The notes below the pieces were generated by a model. The model was given only the letters and a program-made list of their open reading frames with translations, did not search any database and was not told where the DNA came from. DNA of 64,000 nucleotides, taken from NCBI RefSeq assembly GCF_001854245.1, contig NZ_CP015381.1, positions 1,585,001 to 1,649,000 of the forward strand, in the 5' to 3' direction. Below, piece after piece: positions 28,665 to 38,533 of the stretch (position 1 is its first letter; every line of letters starts with the position of its first letter). This DNA is from Desulfococcus multivorans (lineage in GTDB: Bacteria > Desulfobacterota > Desulfobacteria > Desulfobacterales > Desulfococcaceae). Both the position numbers and the translations under genes were made by a program.

Positions 28665-28727
28665 AATGCTGCCGTCATATCGATAGGTTTAAAGGAATGC
28701 AGAATACCGTTTTCGGTAAGCCGGGCG

Positions 28728-30317
28728 TCAGTCCATCAGGGATTTCCCCGTCATGGCTTCAGGCTTGTCGATGCCCATAATATTCAGCATCGTTGGAGCG
28801 ATATCACCAAGCTTGCCCTCCCGAAGCCGAATGGTCTTCCGGCGTTCGTCCACCAGGATGAGACGAACCGGGTTGACGGTATGAGCGGTGTAGGGATTTC
28901 CGTCGTCGCCGATCATCTTTTCGGCATTGCCGTGGTCGGCCGTGATGATGACGGCACCGTCCTGAGCCAGGACTTCGTCGACGATTTTCGCTACGCACCG
29001 GTCCACCGTCTCACAGGCTTTCACCGCCGCCGGAATCACGCCTGTGTGGCCGACCATGTCCATGTTGGCGAAGTTCAGAACAACCATGCCGTAGGCCCGG
29101 GTTCGAAGACGGTCCAGGACCGCTTCGGTCACCTCAAGGGCGCTCATTTCGGGCTTTTCATCGTAGGTCGCCACTTCCCGGGGGGAGGGAATCAGTACCC
29201 GGTCTTCGCCGGGAAAGGGCGCCTCCTCGCCACCGTTGAAGAAATAGGTGACATGGGCGTATTTTTCCGTCTCTGCGATGCGAAGCTGACGAATCCCCTG
29301 ACGGCTCACCACCTCTCCGAGAATATCGTCCAAATGGATCGGCGGAAATGCAATGGGAAGGGTAAAGGTTTCGTCATAGGCGGTCATGGTGGCGTAGACG
29401 GCGATATTGGGCTGCCGTTTTCGGGCGAAACCGCTGAAGGACGGGTCGGTGAAAGCCGATGTTATCTCCCGGGCGCGGTCGGCACGAAAATTGAAAAAAA
29501 TGACGGCATCCCCATCGTCAATGACGGCAATGGATTTCTGGGATTCGTCGGCGATTACGACAGGTTTGATGAATTCATCGGTTTCGCCCCGGCGGTAAGC
29601 GTTCCGGACGGCTTCAACAGGATCGGTTTCCGGGATGCCTGCGCCTTCCGTGTAGAGTTGATAGGCCGATTCGATCCGCTCCCACCGCCGATCCCGGTCC
29701 ATGGCATAATAACGTCCGCAGACGGAAGCAATCTGGCCGTATCCATGGGCGGTCATGTGCGCCTTCACTCGCCGGAGGTAGTCCTCTCCGCCGGTGGGAG
29801 AGGTGTCTCGCCCGTCGGTAATGGCATGAACATACGTCCTTGGTACGCCCGCATTTCTGGCCATGTCGAGAAGGGCCAGGAGGTGCTTGATCTGGCTGTG
29901 GACCCCGCCGTCGGAAACCAGTCCCATCAAATGGAGAGCGGATCCGTTTTGCTTGACGCTTGCCATGGTGTCGCTAAAGACGGTGTTCGTGAAAAAACTG
30001 CCGTCCTCGATGGCCCGGTCGATGCGAAGAAGATCCTGATAGACGATTCGTCCGGCGCCGATGTTGAGGTGCCCGACTTCGGAATTGCCCATGATGCCGG
30101 CGGGCAGTCCGACGGATTCACCTGAGCAGCGGAGTTGCGTGGTGGGGTACTCGGTCGAGAGCCGATCAAGGGTCGGGGTTCGCGCCAGGCTGACCGCGTT
30201 GCCTTTGCCCTCACTGTCGATACCCCAGCCGTCAAGGATCATGAGCATGCACAGACGACCGTTGCTTCTGCCGCCGGTTTTCGATGGATCGAATTCTATC
30301 GGGTCAGGCTTCATCAT
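28728..30317 (-). CDS. gpmI: 2,3-bisphosphoglycerate-independent phosphoglycerate mutase
   Basis: The 529-residue protein has the alkaline phosphatase-superfamily pattern of iPGM: LMILDGWGID at the N terminus, GNSEVGHLNIGAGR with the nucleophilic Ser, DGRDTSP, NFRADRAREI, and the C-terminal metal motifs NFANMDMVGHTG and ITADHGNAEKM. It interconverts 3- and 2-phosphoglycerate using two Mn2+ ions. The start overlaps the end of rsfS by 14 bases and has a GGAGG site, consistent with one operon. Confidence 0.95.
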   Translation of the reverse strand: MMKPDPIEFDPSKTGGRSNGRLCMLMILDGWGIDSEGKGNAVSLARTPTLDRLSTEYPTTQLRCSGESVGLPAGIMGNSEVGHLNIGAGRIVYQDLLRIDRAIEDGSFFTNTVFSDTMASVKQNGSALHLMGLVSDGGVHSQIKHLLALLDMARNAGVPRTYVHAITDGRDTSPTGGEDYLRRVKAHMTAHGYGQIASVCGRYYAMDRDRRWERIESAYQLYTEGAGIPETDPVEAVRNAYRRGETDEFIKPVVIADESQKSIAVIDDGDAVIFFNFRADRAREITSAFTDPSFSGFARKRQPNIAVYATMTAYDETFTLPIAFPPIHLDDILGEVVSRQGIRQLRIAETEKYAHVTYFFNGGEEAPFPGEDRVLIPSPREVATYDEKPEMSALEVTEAVLDRLRTRAYGMVVLNFANMDMVGHTGVIPAAVKACETVDRCVAKIVDEVLAQDGAVIITADHGNAEKMIGDDGNPYTAHTVNPVRLILVDERRKTIRLREGKLGDIAPTMLNIMGIDKPEAMTGKSLMD

Positions 30318-30777
30318 GCACCTCCGTTTCTTGTGATGCGTCGGCGGATCCGCGACTGCTTCTCAGTTCGGATGTGCCGTCGGTATTGGACACAGCGGCA
30401 GCGGCGATCATATCGGCGGTTTTGATGCGGCGTGCGTCGGCCCAAAGCCCCTCGAGATCGTAAAAGCTGCGGATGGCGTCGTAAAAGACGTGAAGAATCA
30501 CATGGCCGTAATCAAGGAGTACCCAGTGGCCGCTTTTTGCGCCTTCGACGCTGAGGGGGCGGATGCCTTCTGCCTTGAGGGTTGTCTGAATGTGTTCGGC
30601 GATGGCGGACACCTGCCGGTTCGACCGACCGCTGCAGATGATGAAATAATCCGCGATGGATGTCAGTTTGCCCACATCGAGAACCACCAGTCCCAGGGCT
30701 TTTTTGCCGAGAGCCGCCCGGACATAGCGATCGAGACGGGCATCGGTATTCGGCGCCGTGGCCGTATTGTCAGTCAT
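30304..30777 (-). CDS. rsfS: Ribosome silencing factor RsfS
   Basis: From the ATG at 30777 the protein has 157 residues and matches RsfS (Iojap/YbeB): GLVVLDVGKLTSIADYFIIC, GRSNRQVSAIAEHI, SGHWVLLDYGHVILHVFYD and the FYDLEGLWADA end of the core. It binds ribosomal protein L14 and prevents subunit joining in starved cells. A polar tail of about 40 residues follows the core. A longer frame to 30888 would run through the palindromic repeat and is unlikely. Genes follow the usual obg-proBA-rsfS order, but nadD is missing between proA and rsfS. Confidence 0.93.
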   Translation of the reverse strand: MTDNTATAPNTDARLDRYVRAALGKKALGLVVLDVGKLTSIADYFIICSGRSNRQVSAIAEHIQTTLKAEGIRPLSVEGAKSGHWVLLDYGHVILHVFYDAIRSFYDLEGLWADARRIKTADMIAAAAVSNTDGTSELRSSRGSADASQETEVHDEA

Positions 30778-30802
30778 TTTAAAACATGCGTTCCTTTGGC
30801 TT

Positions 30803-30846
30803 ATCAACTTTCGACTTGTCACGAACCCCTGAAAACCGAAAGTTGA
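30803..30846. repeat. Short copy of the palindromic repeat between proA and rsfS
   Basis: TCAACTTTCG (about 30804-30813) pairs perfectly with CGAAAGTTGA (30837-30846). The left arm continues as ACTTGTCAC, close to the ACTTTCACA of the 51559 and 53410 copies. The inner core of those copies is absent, leaving a small hairpin in the leader of rsfS. Confidence 0.65.
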
Positions 30847-30895
30847 ATGGATTAAAGATCGTCGTTTCCTGAATCGTTGTCGGATCAAGGAAACT

Positions 30896-32152
30896 TCAGG
30901 ACCGGATCTGTCCGTCCCCGAAAACTACGAACTTGGTCGTGGTGAGTTCGTCGATGCCCATGGGGCCAAAGGCATGAAGCTTGGAGGTGCTGATGCCGAT
31001 TTCGGCGCCCAATCCCAACTGCCCACCGTCGTTAAACCGCGTCGAGGCATTGACGAGAACGACCGAAGCATCCATTTCCCGGACGAATCGCCGGGCCCGC
31101 CGGTAGTCGGAGGTCACGATGGCCTCGGTGTGGCTGGAGCCGTATTGGGTCATGTGGGCGACGGCCGCATCCATATCGTCCACGACCCGCACGGCGAGGA
31201 CCAGATCGAGGTATTCTTCATACCAGTCCGCCTCCGTGGCCGGAGAGGTTCCGGTCAGAATCCGGCAGGTTTCGGGGCATCCGCGAAGTGCGACGCCGGC
31301 GGCAGCGAAGCGCCGGGCCATACGCGGCAGGAACTCGTCTGCCACGGTCCGATGGACCAGGAGGGTTTCCATGGCGTTGCAAACGCCCGGGCGCTGAACC
31401 TTGGCATTGAAGCTGATCTCCTCGGCCATGTCGAGATCGGCGCTTTCGTCGACGAAGACATGACAGACCCCCTTGTAATGCTTCAGGACGGGGATTCGAG
31501 AATTTTCGACGACAAAACGAATGAGACTCTCGCCGCCTCTGGGAATGATCAGATCGACGAACGCCTCTTGAGCCAGTAAAATGTTCACCGCCTCGCGATC
31601 CCGGACCGGAACGATCTGAACGGCCTTTTCGGGCATGTCCGCCGCTTTGAGAGCCCGTGTGATGATTTCTGCGAGGGCCTGGTTGGAATGGAGGGCTTCG
31701 GATCCCCCTCTCAGAATGACGGCGTTGCCGGATTTGAAACAGAGCCCCGCGGCGTCGATGGTCACGTTAGGCCTGGATTCATAAATAATACCGATGACCC
31801 CCAGAGGGATTCTCATGCGGGATACCTCGAGCCCGTTGGGCCGGGTCCAGGTCTTGGTGACGGCCCCCACGGGATCGTCGAGGGCGGCAACCTCCCGGAG
31901 CCCCTGGGCCATGGATTGAATGGTGGCGTCCTTTACGGTGAGGCGGTCGATCATGGCATCCGAGAGTCCCAGGTCGCGGGCACGGTCCAGATCCTTCTGG
32001 TTTTCAGCCTGAATGCTTGCGGCTTCCGCCTCGATCCGATCGGCGATGTTGAGCAGTACCTTGTTTTTTTGAGCCGTAGGGCAACGGGCCATCCAAATGG
32101 AGGCCGCTTTCGCCGCCCGAGCCATCTCCAGAATCACGGATTCAATGTTCAT
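30896..32152 (-). CDS. proA: Gamma-glutamyl phosphate reductase
   Basis: The 418-residue protein (ATG at 32152 after AGGGGAAG) matches Pro[48 protein letters not shown], the catalytic Cys in [17 protein letters not shown], and [20 protein letters not shown]. It reduces glutamyl 5-phosphate to the semialdehyde in proline synthesis. proB lies directly upstream, with 80 bases between its stop and this start. The frame continues to 32242, but the shorter start fits the family and the ribosome-binding site. Confidence 0.95.
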   Translation of the reverse strand: MNIESVILEMARAAKAASIWMARCPTAQKNKVLLNIADRIEAEAASIQAENQKDLDRARDLGLSDAMIDRLTVKDATIQSMAQGLREVAALDDPVGAVTKTWTRPNGLEVSRMRIPLGVIGIIYESRPNVTIDAAGLCFKSGNAVILRGGSEALHSNQALAEIITRALKAADMPEKAVQIVPVRDREAVNILLAQEAFVDLIIPRGGESLIRFVVENSRIPVLKHYKGVCHVFVDESADLDMAEEISFNAKVQRPGVCNAMETLLVHRTVADEFLPRMARRFAAAGVALRGCPETCRILTGTSPATEADWYEEYLDLVLAVRVVDDMDAAVAHMTQYGSSHTEAIVTSDYRRARRFVREMDASVVLVNASTRFNDGGQLGLGAEIGISTSKLHAFGPMGIDELTTTKFVVFGDGQIRS

Positions 32153-32232
32153 ATCTTCCCCTTTTACCTGTCGTCCCCGATGCCCGACAGTCGAATGACG
32201 ATCGATGCTGTCGAAGCCGACCCGTGCTGTAT

Positions 32233-33372
32233 TCAATCGCATTCCCAGACAACGGTCAAATTGTCCCGGTGGATGATTTCGTCGTAAGGTTTCTCGCCGA
32301 GTTTTCGTTTGATTTCGCTGGTTTTGAGCCCCATGATCTTGCGGATATCCTCGGCGCTGTAGTTGACCAGGCCGGTGCCCAGAACCTCGCCCCCACCGTT
32401 GGTGAACTCAACCGGCGATCCCGCCCCGAACTCCCCGATGACGTCGACGATACCGGCGGGCAGCAGACTTTTGCCGTTCTGGGTAATGGCCTTTGCGGCA
32501 CCGTCGTCGATGCGGATGACGCCCCTGGGCTTGGTCGTGAAACCGATCCAGCATTTCCGGTTGGTCATCTTGTGGCTTTTGGGGGCGAAGTAGGTGCCGT
32601 GGGGTTCCCCTTCCAGAAGACGGATCAGAATGTCCGGCTTGGTCCCCTGGGCGATGATCATGGGAATGCCGGCGGTGTTGACCTTTCGGGCGGCCCGAAT
32701 TTTGGTCATCATACCCCCGGTACCCAACGCTCCCGGGATATCGCTGGCATAACGCTCGATATCCTTCTTGATGGTTGAAACCACCGGTATCAGCTCCGCG
32801 TCGATATTGGTCCGGGGATCCTTGTTATAGAGGCCGTCGATGTCGGTGAGATTGATCAAAATATCGGCGTTGACCAGAAGTGCGATCATGGCCGAGAGGG
32901 TGTCGTTGTCGCCGAACTTGATCTCCTCGATGGATACCGTGTCGTTTTCGTTGATAATGGGTACAATGTGCCACGACAGAAGGGTGTGGACGGTGTTTCG
33001 GGCGTTCAGGTATCGCTTCCGTTGATAAAGGCCGTCGCTGGTCAGCAGGACCTGGGCCACCTTTTTGCCGCAGGCCTCGAAGGCTTTCTCGTATTCCATG
33101 ATCAGGCTGGCCTGCCCAACGGCGGATACGGCCTGGCGTTTGGGGATTTCTTCCGGGCGTTTTGCCAAACCGAGCTTACGGAGACCTGCGGCCATGGAGC
33201 CGGAGGAGACCAATACCACCTGAAGCCCCCTGTCGATCATGATGCAGATCTGGCGGCTGATGGCGTGGACGAAATCAACGTTCAGGCCGTTGTCTTTGGT
33301 CAGTAGATTGCTGCCGACCTTGACGACGATCCGGCGGGCCGTTTTGAAACAGGATCTTCGGTTATCTTTCAT
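32233..33372 (-). CDS. proB: Glutamate 5-kinase with PUA domain
   Basis: From the ATG at 33372 the product has 379 residues: an amino acid kinase domain ([64 protein letters not shown]) and a C-terminal PUA domain. It phosphorylates glutamate with ATP and is normally feedback-inhibited by proline. The start overlaps the end of obg by 11 bases, so the genes are probably translated from the same messenger. Confidence 0.95.
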   Translation of the reverse strand: MKDNRRSCFKTARRIVVKVGSNLLTKDNGLNVDFVHAISRQICIMIDRGLQVVLVSSGSMAAGLRKLGLAKRPEEIPKRQAVSAVGQASLIMEYEKAFEACGKKVAQVLLTSDGLYQRKRYLNARNTVHTLLSWHIVPIINENDTVSIEEIKFGDNDTLSAMIALLVNADILINLTDIDGLYNKDPRTNIDAELIPVVSTIKKDIERYASDIPGALGTGGMMTKIRAARKVNTAGIPMIIAQGTKPDILIRLLEGEPHGTYFAPKSHKMTNRKCWIGFTTKPRGVIRIDDGAAKAITQNGKSLLPAGIVDVIGEFGAGSPVEFTNGGGEVLGTGLVNYSAEDIRKIMGLKTSEIKRKLGEKPYDEIIHRDNLTVVWECD

Positions 33373-34381
33373 GATGGGATTCGGTGTCGAGTTGGTGGAG
33401 ACGTTCGGCAATGGTTTTGATCAGCACGTCGATTCCCAGAGTCGCTGCCGCGGAAATCGTCATGAATGGGAGTCTGCCCGCCGCTTCCTGAAAAAGGGCT
33501 GCTGCAATGTCCGCGCCCGGAAGATCCATTTTGTTCAGCACGACGAGCTGGGGCTTTTCAGCCAGATGCCGGTTGTAGCCGGCGAGTTCGTGATTGATGG
33601 CTTCATAGCCCGCCATTGGGTGATCGGGGTCGATGGTGACGGCGTCGATCAGGTGAACCAGGAGTCGGGTTCTCTCGATATGGCGGAGAAAACGGGTCCC
33701 CAGCCCCGCCCCCGAGTGGGCACCTTCGACAAGGCCGGGGATGTCCGCCACGACGAACGGTTCTCCCCATACGTGTTTGACCACTCCGAGGTTGGGTGAA
33801 AGGGTCGTGAACGGATAATCGCCGACCTTGGGTCTGGCGGACGAGATGACGCTGATCAGGGTGGACTTGCCTGCATTGGGAAATCCGATGATACCGACAT
33901 CCGCGAGGAGTTTGAGCTCCAGTTTGAGAGTGAAGATCTCGCCGGGCTCGCCCGGTTGGGCAAAGCGGGGGGTGCGATGGGTCGATGACTTGAAGCGGGT
34001 GTTCCCCTGGCCGCCTCGGCCGCCCTTGGCCGCGATGAAGGTTTCGCCCTCTTCCGTGAAGTCTTTCAGCATGTTTCCGGTTTCCGCGTCACTGACGATG
34101 GTTCCCACAGGAACCGGAATGATCAGGTCTTCACCGCTTCGACCGGTCTTTTGGCTTCCTTGACCGGCCGAACCGTTCTGGGCTGCAAAGTGTTTTTTGA
34201 AGCTGAAATGGTAAAGTGTCCGTTTTTGCGAGGTGGCGGCCATGATGACATCGCCGCCCTTGCCTCCGTCACCACCGTCCGGTCCGCCTTTCGGGATGAA
34301 ACGTTCCCGTCTGAAGCTGACGCAGCCCCTCCCCCCACTTCCGGATTGGACGGTAATCATTGCCTCGTCAATGAATTTCAC
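33362..34381 (-). CDS. obg: GTPase Obg/CgtA
   Basis: The 339-residue GTPase has the glycine-rich OBG domain ([37 protein letters not shown]) and a G domain with [10 protein letters not shown] (G1), the switch region [21 protein letters not shown] (G3) and NKMDLP (G4). It lacks the OCT extension. It takes part in late 50S ribosome assembly and the stress response. The start is a GTG at 34381 that overlaps the rpmA stop by four bases. Confidence 0.95.
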   Translation of the reverse strand: MKFIDEAMITVQSGSGGRGCVSFRRERFIPKGGPDGGDGGKGGDVIMAATSQKRTLYHFSFKKHFAAQNGSAGQGSQKTGRSGEDLIIPVPVGTIVSDAETGNMLKDFTEEGETFIAAKGGRGGQGNTRFKSSTHRTPRFAQPGEPGEIFTLKLELKLLADVGIIGFPNAGKSTLISVISSARPKVGDYPFTTLSPNLGVVKHVWGEPFVVADIPGLVEGAHSGAGLGTRFLRHIERTRLLVHLIDAVTIDPDHPMAGYEAINHELAGYNRHLAEKPQLVVLNKMDLPGADIAAALFQEAAGRLPFMTISAAATLGIDVLIKTIAERLHQLDTESHHER

Positions 34382-34632
34382 GCAGGATAGACGCTCGCTT
34401 TTTTACGGGTTTTGCCGAACCGTTCATAGGCAACTATGCCGTCCACCAGAGCGTAAAGGGTATAATCCCTGCCCATGCCGACGTTCTCGCCGGGATGGAT
34501 CCGGGTGCCGAGCTGCCGTACCAGTATGTTTCCGGCTTTCACCGTCTGACCGCCGAAGCGCTTGACACCACGGCGCTGTCCGTTGCTGTCGCGGCCGTTC
34601 TTCGAACTGCCGCCTGCCTTCTTGTGTGCCAT
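34378..34632 (-). CDS. rpmA: Ribosomal protein L27
   Basis: The 84-residue basic protein starts [20 protein letters not shown], the typical N terminus that reaches toward the peptidyl-transferase centre, and contains [15 protein letters not shown] and the later [14 protein letters not shown] segment. It follows rplU after six bases and overlaps obg, the normal arrangement. Confidence 0.97.
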   Translation of the reverse strand: MAHKKAGGSSKNGRDSNGQRRGVKRFGGQTVKAGNILVRQLGTRIHPGENVGMGRDYTLYALVDGIVAYERFGKTRKKASVYPA

Positions 34633-34638
34633 TTTTCG

Positions 34639-34989
34639 TTATACCTCACTTTCCATATCGTCTTTTTGAACCAGACCGGGGCTGCCGATGCTGTCAATTC
34701 TAACCGCCGTAAAAGACTGACGGTGCCCCTGTTTTCTCCGATAGCGTTTCCGCCGTTTGTATTTGAAAACGATGATCTTCTTAGCCCTGCCCTGTTCCAC
34801 AATATGTCCTTTCACCTGGACGTCTTCGAGAACCGGCCGGCCGATGGTCACGTTTTCGCCATCCGAAAACAGAAGCACTTTATCGAAAGAAACCGGTGCG
34901 CCTACCTCTCCAGTCAGCTTTTCCAACCGAAGGGTCTCGCCTTCCCGGACTTTGTATTGTTTTCCGCCCGAGCTAACCACAGCGTACAT
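34639..34989 (-). CDS. rplU: Ribosomal protein L21
   Basis: The 116-residue product begins MYAVVSSGGKQYKVREGE and contains the conserved KIIVFKYKRRKRYRRKQGHR segment that binds 23S rRNA; after it a tail of about 20 residues is longer than in most L21 proteins. It is the first gene of the rplU-rpmA-obg-proB-proA series. A very strong AAAGGAGG site lies before the ATG. Confidence 0.97.
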   Translation of the reverse strand: MYAVVSSGGKQYKVREGETLRLEKLTGEVGAPVSFDKVLLFSDGENVTIGRPVLEDVQVKGHIVEQGRAKKIIVFKYKRRKRYRRKQGHRQSFTAVRIDSIGSPGLVQKDDMESEV

Positions 34990-35043
34990 CTGCGTAACCT
35001 CCTTTAAATATAATGCAATACAAAAAGAACTTTAAAAGCAACA

Positions 35044-35072
35044 TATGTTACTCTATTTATAGGAATTGTCAA
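35044..35072 (-). promoter_or_regulatory. Possible promoter of the rplU operon
   Basis: On the minus strand TTGACA (35067-35072) is followed after 17 bases by the weak box AACATA in a very AT-rich leader of the L21 gene. The -35 box is perfect, but the -10 box is uncertain. Confidence 0.4.
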
Positions 35073-35084
35073 GGAAAAAATGGT

Positions 35085-36071
35085 TCAAGGGGTACCGTCG
35101 AGAAGTCCGATCAGGACACCGCCGGCAGTCGGTGATTCGGCGCTTTTCGGCGTTCCATTTGTCGAAAGAGCCATACACGCGTCGAGGAATTCGTCGCATT
35201 CCAACCGTGTGTCGACGAGGGTAAGGGAAAACCTTGGCGCATTGTCGTTTTCCGGTGTCGGGAATGTGACGATTTCGGAAGCCTCCACCGGATTTTCCAG
35301 AAATTTTCGGATGTGGTTCGAAACTTCGGTTTGAAACGCTGCCAGGCGATTCGGGTCGGGAATGGACATCTCTCGAATTTCGAGAATTTCGCCGGCAGGG
35401 CTGATGGTATCCCGCACCGCGTTGTAAACGGCCCGACTCGTGGTAACGAAAAGTCGATCTTCGGCGTTATCCTCTCGAACCAGCCGGGCGAATGTTTCAA
35501 GGCGCTTTTCCGTCATGTGGCCGCCGGGGTCTTCGGCATGAAGGGCGGGTGACCCACCCAGGCCAATGTCGGATTCCTCCGGATCACCCAGCAACTCCTT
35601 CAGGAATTTTCGCTCCATTTCCCGGTAGGTTGCCAGACCGTCCTGAAGCTCATTTTGCCGCCGGTCGAATTCCTGAGCCACAGCCAGGAAGAAACGGGCG
35701 TCGAAGAGCGCATCGGTCGAGGGGGTATCAGACTCGCCGGAAACCCGTTTCCTGATGTCGGTACTGAGACGATGAGTACTTACATCCTCAAAGAACGGTA
35801 TACGACCACTCTGTGTTTTGAAAAATTTCAGGTCTTTCCCCTCGTGGAGATCGGCCCATTTCTGGTATTCGTCGAGCAGCTTCAGCAGGCGGACGTTGTC
35901 GATATCCACCGGAACCCGTATATCGAATCCCCCCTCATCGGCCCAGGTTCTGAGGCTTGCGGGAACCGCATCCGAAAGGGGTTGGTAAACGACCGTCCGG
36001 GGAAAACAAGCGCCCAGAAGCGTCGCGGCAAAAGGCGATACGTAGGTGAACGGAAAATATATTGGCTCCAT
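35085..36071 (-). CDS. Hypothetical protein, 328 residues
   Basis: I do not recognise this family. The protein begins MEPIYFPFTYVSPFAATLLG and continues with a proline- and charge-rich body; VAQEFDRRQNELQDGLATYR, REMERKFLKELL and EKRLETFARLVREDNAEDRL are likely amphipathic helices. It has no signal peptide, metal motif or nucleotide-binding loop that I can see. A GGAGG site precedes the ATG. It lies 80 bases downstream of the CysK-CysS fusion gene and 96 bases before the rplU ribosome-binding region, on the same strand, so it may share a transcript with the fusion gene. Confidence 0.7.
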   Translation of the reverse strand: MEPIYFPFTYVSPFAATLLGACFPRTVVYQPLSDAVPASLRTWADEGGFDIRVPVDIDNVRLLKLLDEYQKWADLHEGKDLKFFKTQSGRIPFFEDVSTHRLSTDIRKRVSGESDTPSTDALFDARFFLAVAQEFDRRQNELQDGLATYREMERKFLKELLGDPEESDIGLGGSPALHAEDPGGHMTEKRLETFARLVREDNAEDRLFVTTSRAVYNAVRDTISPAGEILEIREMSIPDPNRLAAFQTEVSNHIRKFLENPVEASEIVTFPTPENDNAPRFSLTLVDTRLECDEFLDACMALSTNGTPKSAESPTAGGVLIGLLDGTP

Positions 36072-36150
36072 GTTTCCTCCATGTGTTGACGGTTCCCAAA
36101 AAATCCCTTTTTACGGGATCATCATGTGCCGACATGCCCCTGACGTAATG

Positions 36151-38427
36151 TCAGACCTTCGAGTCCCGCACCATCACGCCTCGGACCTGCAAATCTTCAC
36201 GCAGCCGGTCGGCCAGCGGCCAGTTCCGCTCCTTTCGGGCCAACTCTCTTTCCCGGATGAGGCGTTCGATCTCCGGGTCATCGGCGCCGTCTTCCAAGTC
36301 GAAGATATTGAGGGCCGTGTTGATGCTTCGGAAGGTCTCCAGCAGCCTTACGGCGCCTTCGGGATCGATCATTTTTTGCAATACCAACTTGTTGACGATT
36401 TTGACGGATCGGAACAGAGAGGCGATGGCCGCCGAGATGTTCATGTCTTCGTCCATGGCCTGGATGAAGCCCTGTTTGATGTCGTAGATCAATTGATCCA
36501 ATTCGGGATAAGGGGCGCCGGAGGTCACGTTTCGAAGGTTTCCCAGGCAGGCGTTGAGTCGTCCCAGGGAGCGTTTTGCCGCATCCAGGCGTTCGGTGGA
36601 AAAACGAACCGGCTTTCGGTAGTGGGTCGACAAAAGCCAGTATCGGATATCCCGTCCGGTATAGCCTGCTTCCATTAGATCTTCAAGGTTGAAGAGCAGC
36701 AGGTTTTCGTCCATTTTTTTCCCGTCCATAAGGACCCGATCACAGTGAAGCCAGTATTTGGCCAGGGGCTTTCCGGTCAGAGCCTGAGCGATGGCGATTT
36801 CGTTCTCATGGTGGGGAAACATGAGGGTCCGGCCGCTGGTATGAATGTCGAAACTCTCCCCGAGATATTTCATGGACATGGCCGTGCACTGAATGTGCCA
36901 TGAAGGCCTTACATTACCCCACTCGGTGGGCGTGTAAATGCCCCGTTTGAGCTCCGAAAGCGTGCACCGCTTGAAGAGCGTGAAATCTCTGGGATTCTCC
37001 TTTTCGTATTCGTCCAGGTCAACCGTTGCCCCGAGGCGGATCTTGTCGAGATCAATGCCCGACAGTCGGCCGTATTCCTTGAATTTGGAGATGTTGAAGT
37101 AGAGGGAGCGCAGTTTTTCATAGGCGAACCCCTTGAGATAGAGTTTCTCGGCAAGCGTGACCATCTCCCGGACGTGTTCGCTGGCCCGGGGATATGTGTC
37201 GGCGGGAGCAATGCCCAGTATCTCGAGATCTTTGTGGAAGGCATCGATATATTGCTGGGTAAACGCTGAAAGCGCCATTCCCGACTTGGCGGAACCGTTG
37301 ATGGTCTTGTCGTCAAGATCGGTGATGTTCATCACGTGGGTGACGTCGTATCCACGATATCGGAGGTATCGACACAGTAAATCCGCGAAGACGAACCGTC
37401 GCCATTCATCGGGATGCAGCCGGGCATGGACGGTGGGACCGCAGGAGTAGACGGAGACCTTTCCGGGCAACATGGGCTCCAGAGGTTCCTTACGCCGGTG
37501 CATGGTGTTGAAGACCCTCATGACGACCTTGTCCGCGACCGTAAAAAGCGGCGTGCTCAAATACCGCTCCCCGCTGTCCGGAAAGATGACCACGATGGTA
37601 CCCGATGACATCGTCTGGGCTTCCTTGGCGGCGACGGCCATGGCGGCGCCGCTGCTCATGCCCACGAAAAGTCCCTCCTCCCGAGCCAACTTCCTGGCCG
37701 TCTCGAAGGCCTCCTCGTCGTCGATGTTGACCTTCTTGTCAAGCCGCTCTTTCTCGAAAATACCGGGTTCATAGGCTTCTTTCATGTTCTTGAGTCCCTG
37801 GATCTTGTGACCCAGATAGGGCTCGACACCCACGATCCGGATGTTTGGATTGAACTCCTTGAGCCGGCGGGAGAGACCCATGAGGGTTCCGGTAGTACCC
37901 ATGGTGGCCACCAGGGTCGTGACGGTCTTTTCGGTCTGTTCCCAGATTTCGACGGCGGTGCCGTAATAGTGGGCTTTCCAGTTGGCTTCGGTGTTGTATT
38001 GGTCAGCCATGAAATAGGCCTCCGGGTGTTCCCGGACAAGCCGGTAGACCGCTTCGATGGCGCCGTCCGTTCCCAGGTGGCCGGGCGTGAGCAGAATTTC
38101 GGCACCCCTGGCTTTGAGGATTTTTCGGCGTTCCTCGCTGGCCGATTCAGACATGGCCAGGAGCAATTTGTACCCTTTGACCGCACAAACCATGGCAAGG
38201 CCGATGCCTGTGTTTCCGCTGGTGGCCTCGATAACGGTCTTTTCGGGGGTGAGTTCTCCCGATGTTTCGCCCGCCTCGATCATGTAAAGGGCCGGACGGT
38301 CCTTGATGGATCCCCCGGGGTTCATGTATTCCAGCTTGGCCAGAATCCGGACCTTCGGGTTGGGGTTCAGTCGGCGAATTTCGACCATTGGCGTATTGCC
38401 GATGGCGTCTAACAAAGAATAACTCAT
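36151..38427 (-). CDS. Cysteine synthase fused to a cysteinyl-tRNA synthetase-like domain
   Basis: Residues 1-300 are a complete cysteine synthase (CysK/CysM family): PLP lysine K42 in NPGGSIKDRPA, the ATSGNTGIG loop and GTTGTLMGLS. Residues 323-758 align along the length of CysRS, with the zinc/cysteine ligands retained (Cys329, Cys514 in WHIQCTAM, His539 and Glu543 in FPHHENE) and a C-terminal helical domain. However, HIGH (HIGN in CysRS) is replaced by HPDE at 338-341, and KMSKS by KMDEN at 571-575. Both signatures position ATP, so normal aminoacylation is doubtful unless the domain works differently. It could instead bind cysteine for another purpose. It lies between tmk and a hypothetical gene on the minus strand. 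The ribosome-binding site is weak. Confidence 0.92.
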   Translation of the reverse strand: MSYSLLDAIGNTPMVEIRRLNPNPKVRILAKLEYMNPGGSIKDRPALYMIEAGETSGELTPEKTVIEATSGNTGIGLAMVCAVKGYKLLLAMSESASEERRKILKARGAEILLTPGHLGTDGAIEAVYRLVREHPEAYFMADQYNTEANWKAHYYGTAVEIWEQTEKTVTTLVATMGTTGTLMGLSRRLKEFNPNIRIVGVEPYLGHKIQGLKNMKEAYEPGIFEKERLDKKVNIDDEEAFETARKLAREEGLFVGMSSGAAMAVAAKEAQTMSSGTIVVIFPDSGERYLSTPLFTVADKVVMRVFNTMHRRKEPLEPMLPGKVSVYSCGPTVHARLHPDEWRRFVFADLLCRYLRYRGYDVTHVMNITDLDDKTINGSAKSGMALSAFTQQYIDAFHKDLEILGIAPADTYPRASEHVREMVTLAEKLYLKGFAYEKLRSLYFNISKFKEYGRLSGIDLDKIRLGATVDLDEYEKENPRDFTLFKRCTLSELKRGIYTPTEWGNVRPSWHIQCTAMSMKYLGESFDIHTSGRTLMFPHHENEIAIAQALTGKPLAKYWLHCDRVLMDGKKMDENLLLFNLEDLMEAGYTGRDIRYWLLSTHYRKPVRFSTERLDAAKRSLGRLNACLGNLRNVTSGAPYPELDQLIYDIKQGFIQAMDEDMNISAAIASLFRSVKIVNKLVLQKMIDPEGAVRLLETFRSINTALNIFDLEDGADDPEIERLIRERELARKERNWPLADRLREDLQVRGVMVRDSKV

Positions 38428-38533
38428 GGTGTTGTCCGTTTTTCATCGGTTATGCCAAGCAAAGACAATGTCAGTCCATGAAGTGGCCCGGAACATGATA
38501 AAATGCATTGACAGAACTTTAAATCATACCATC

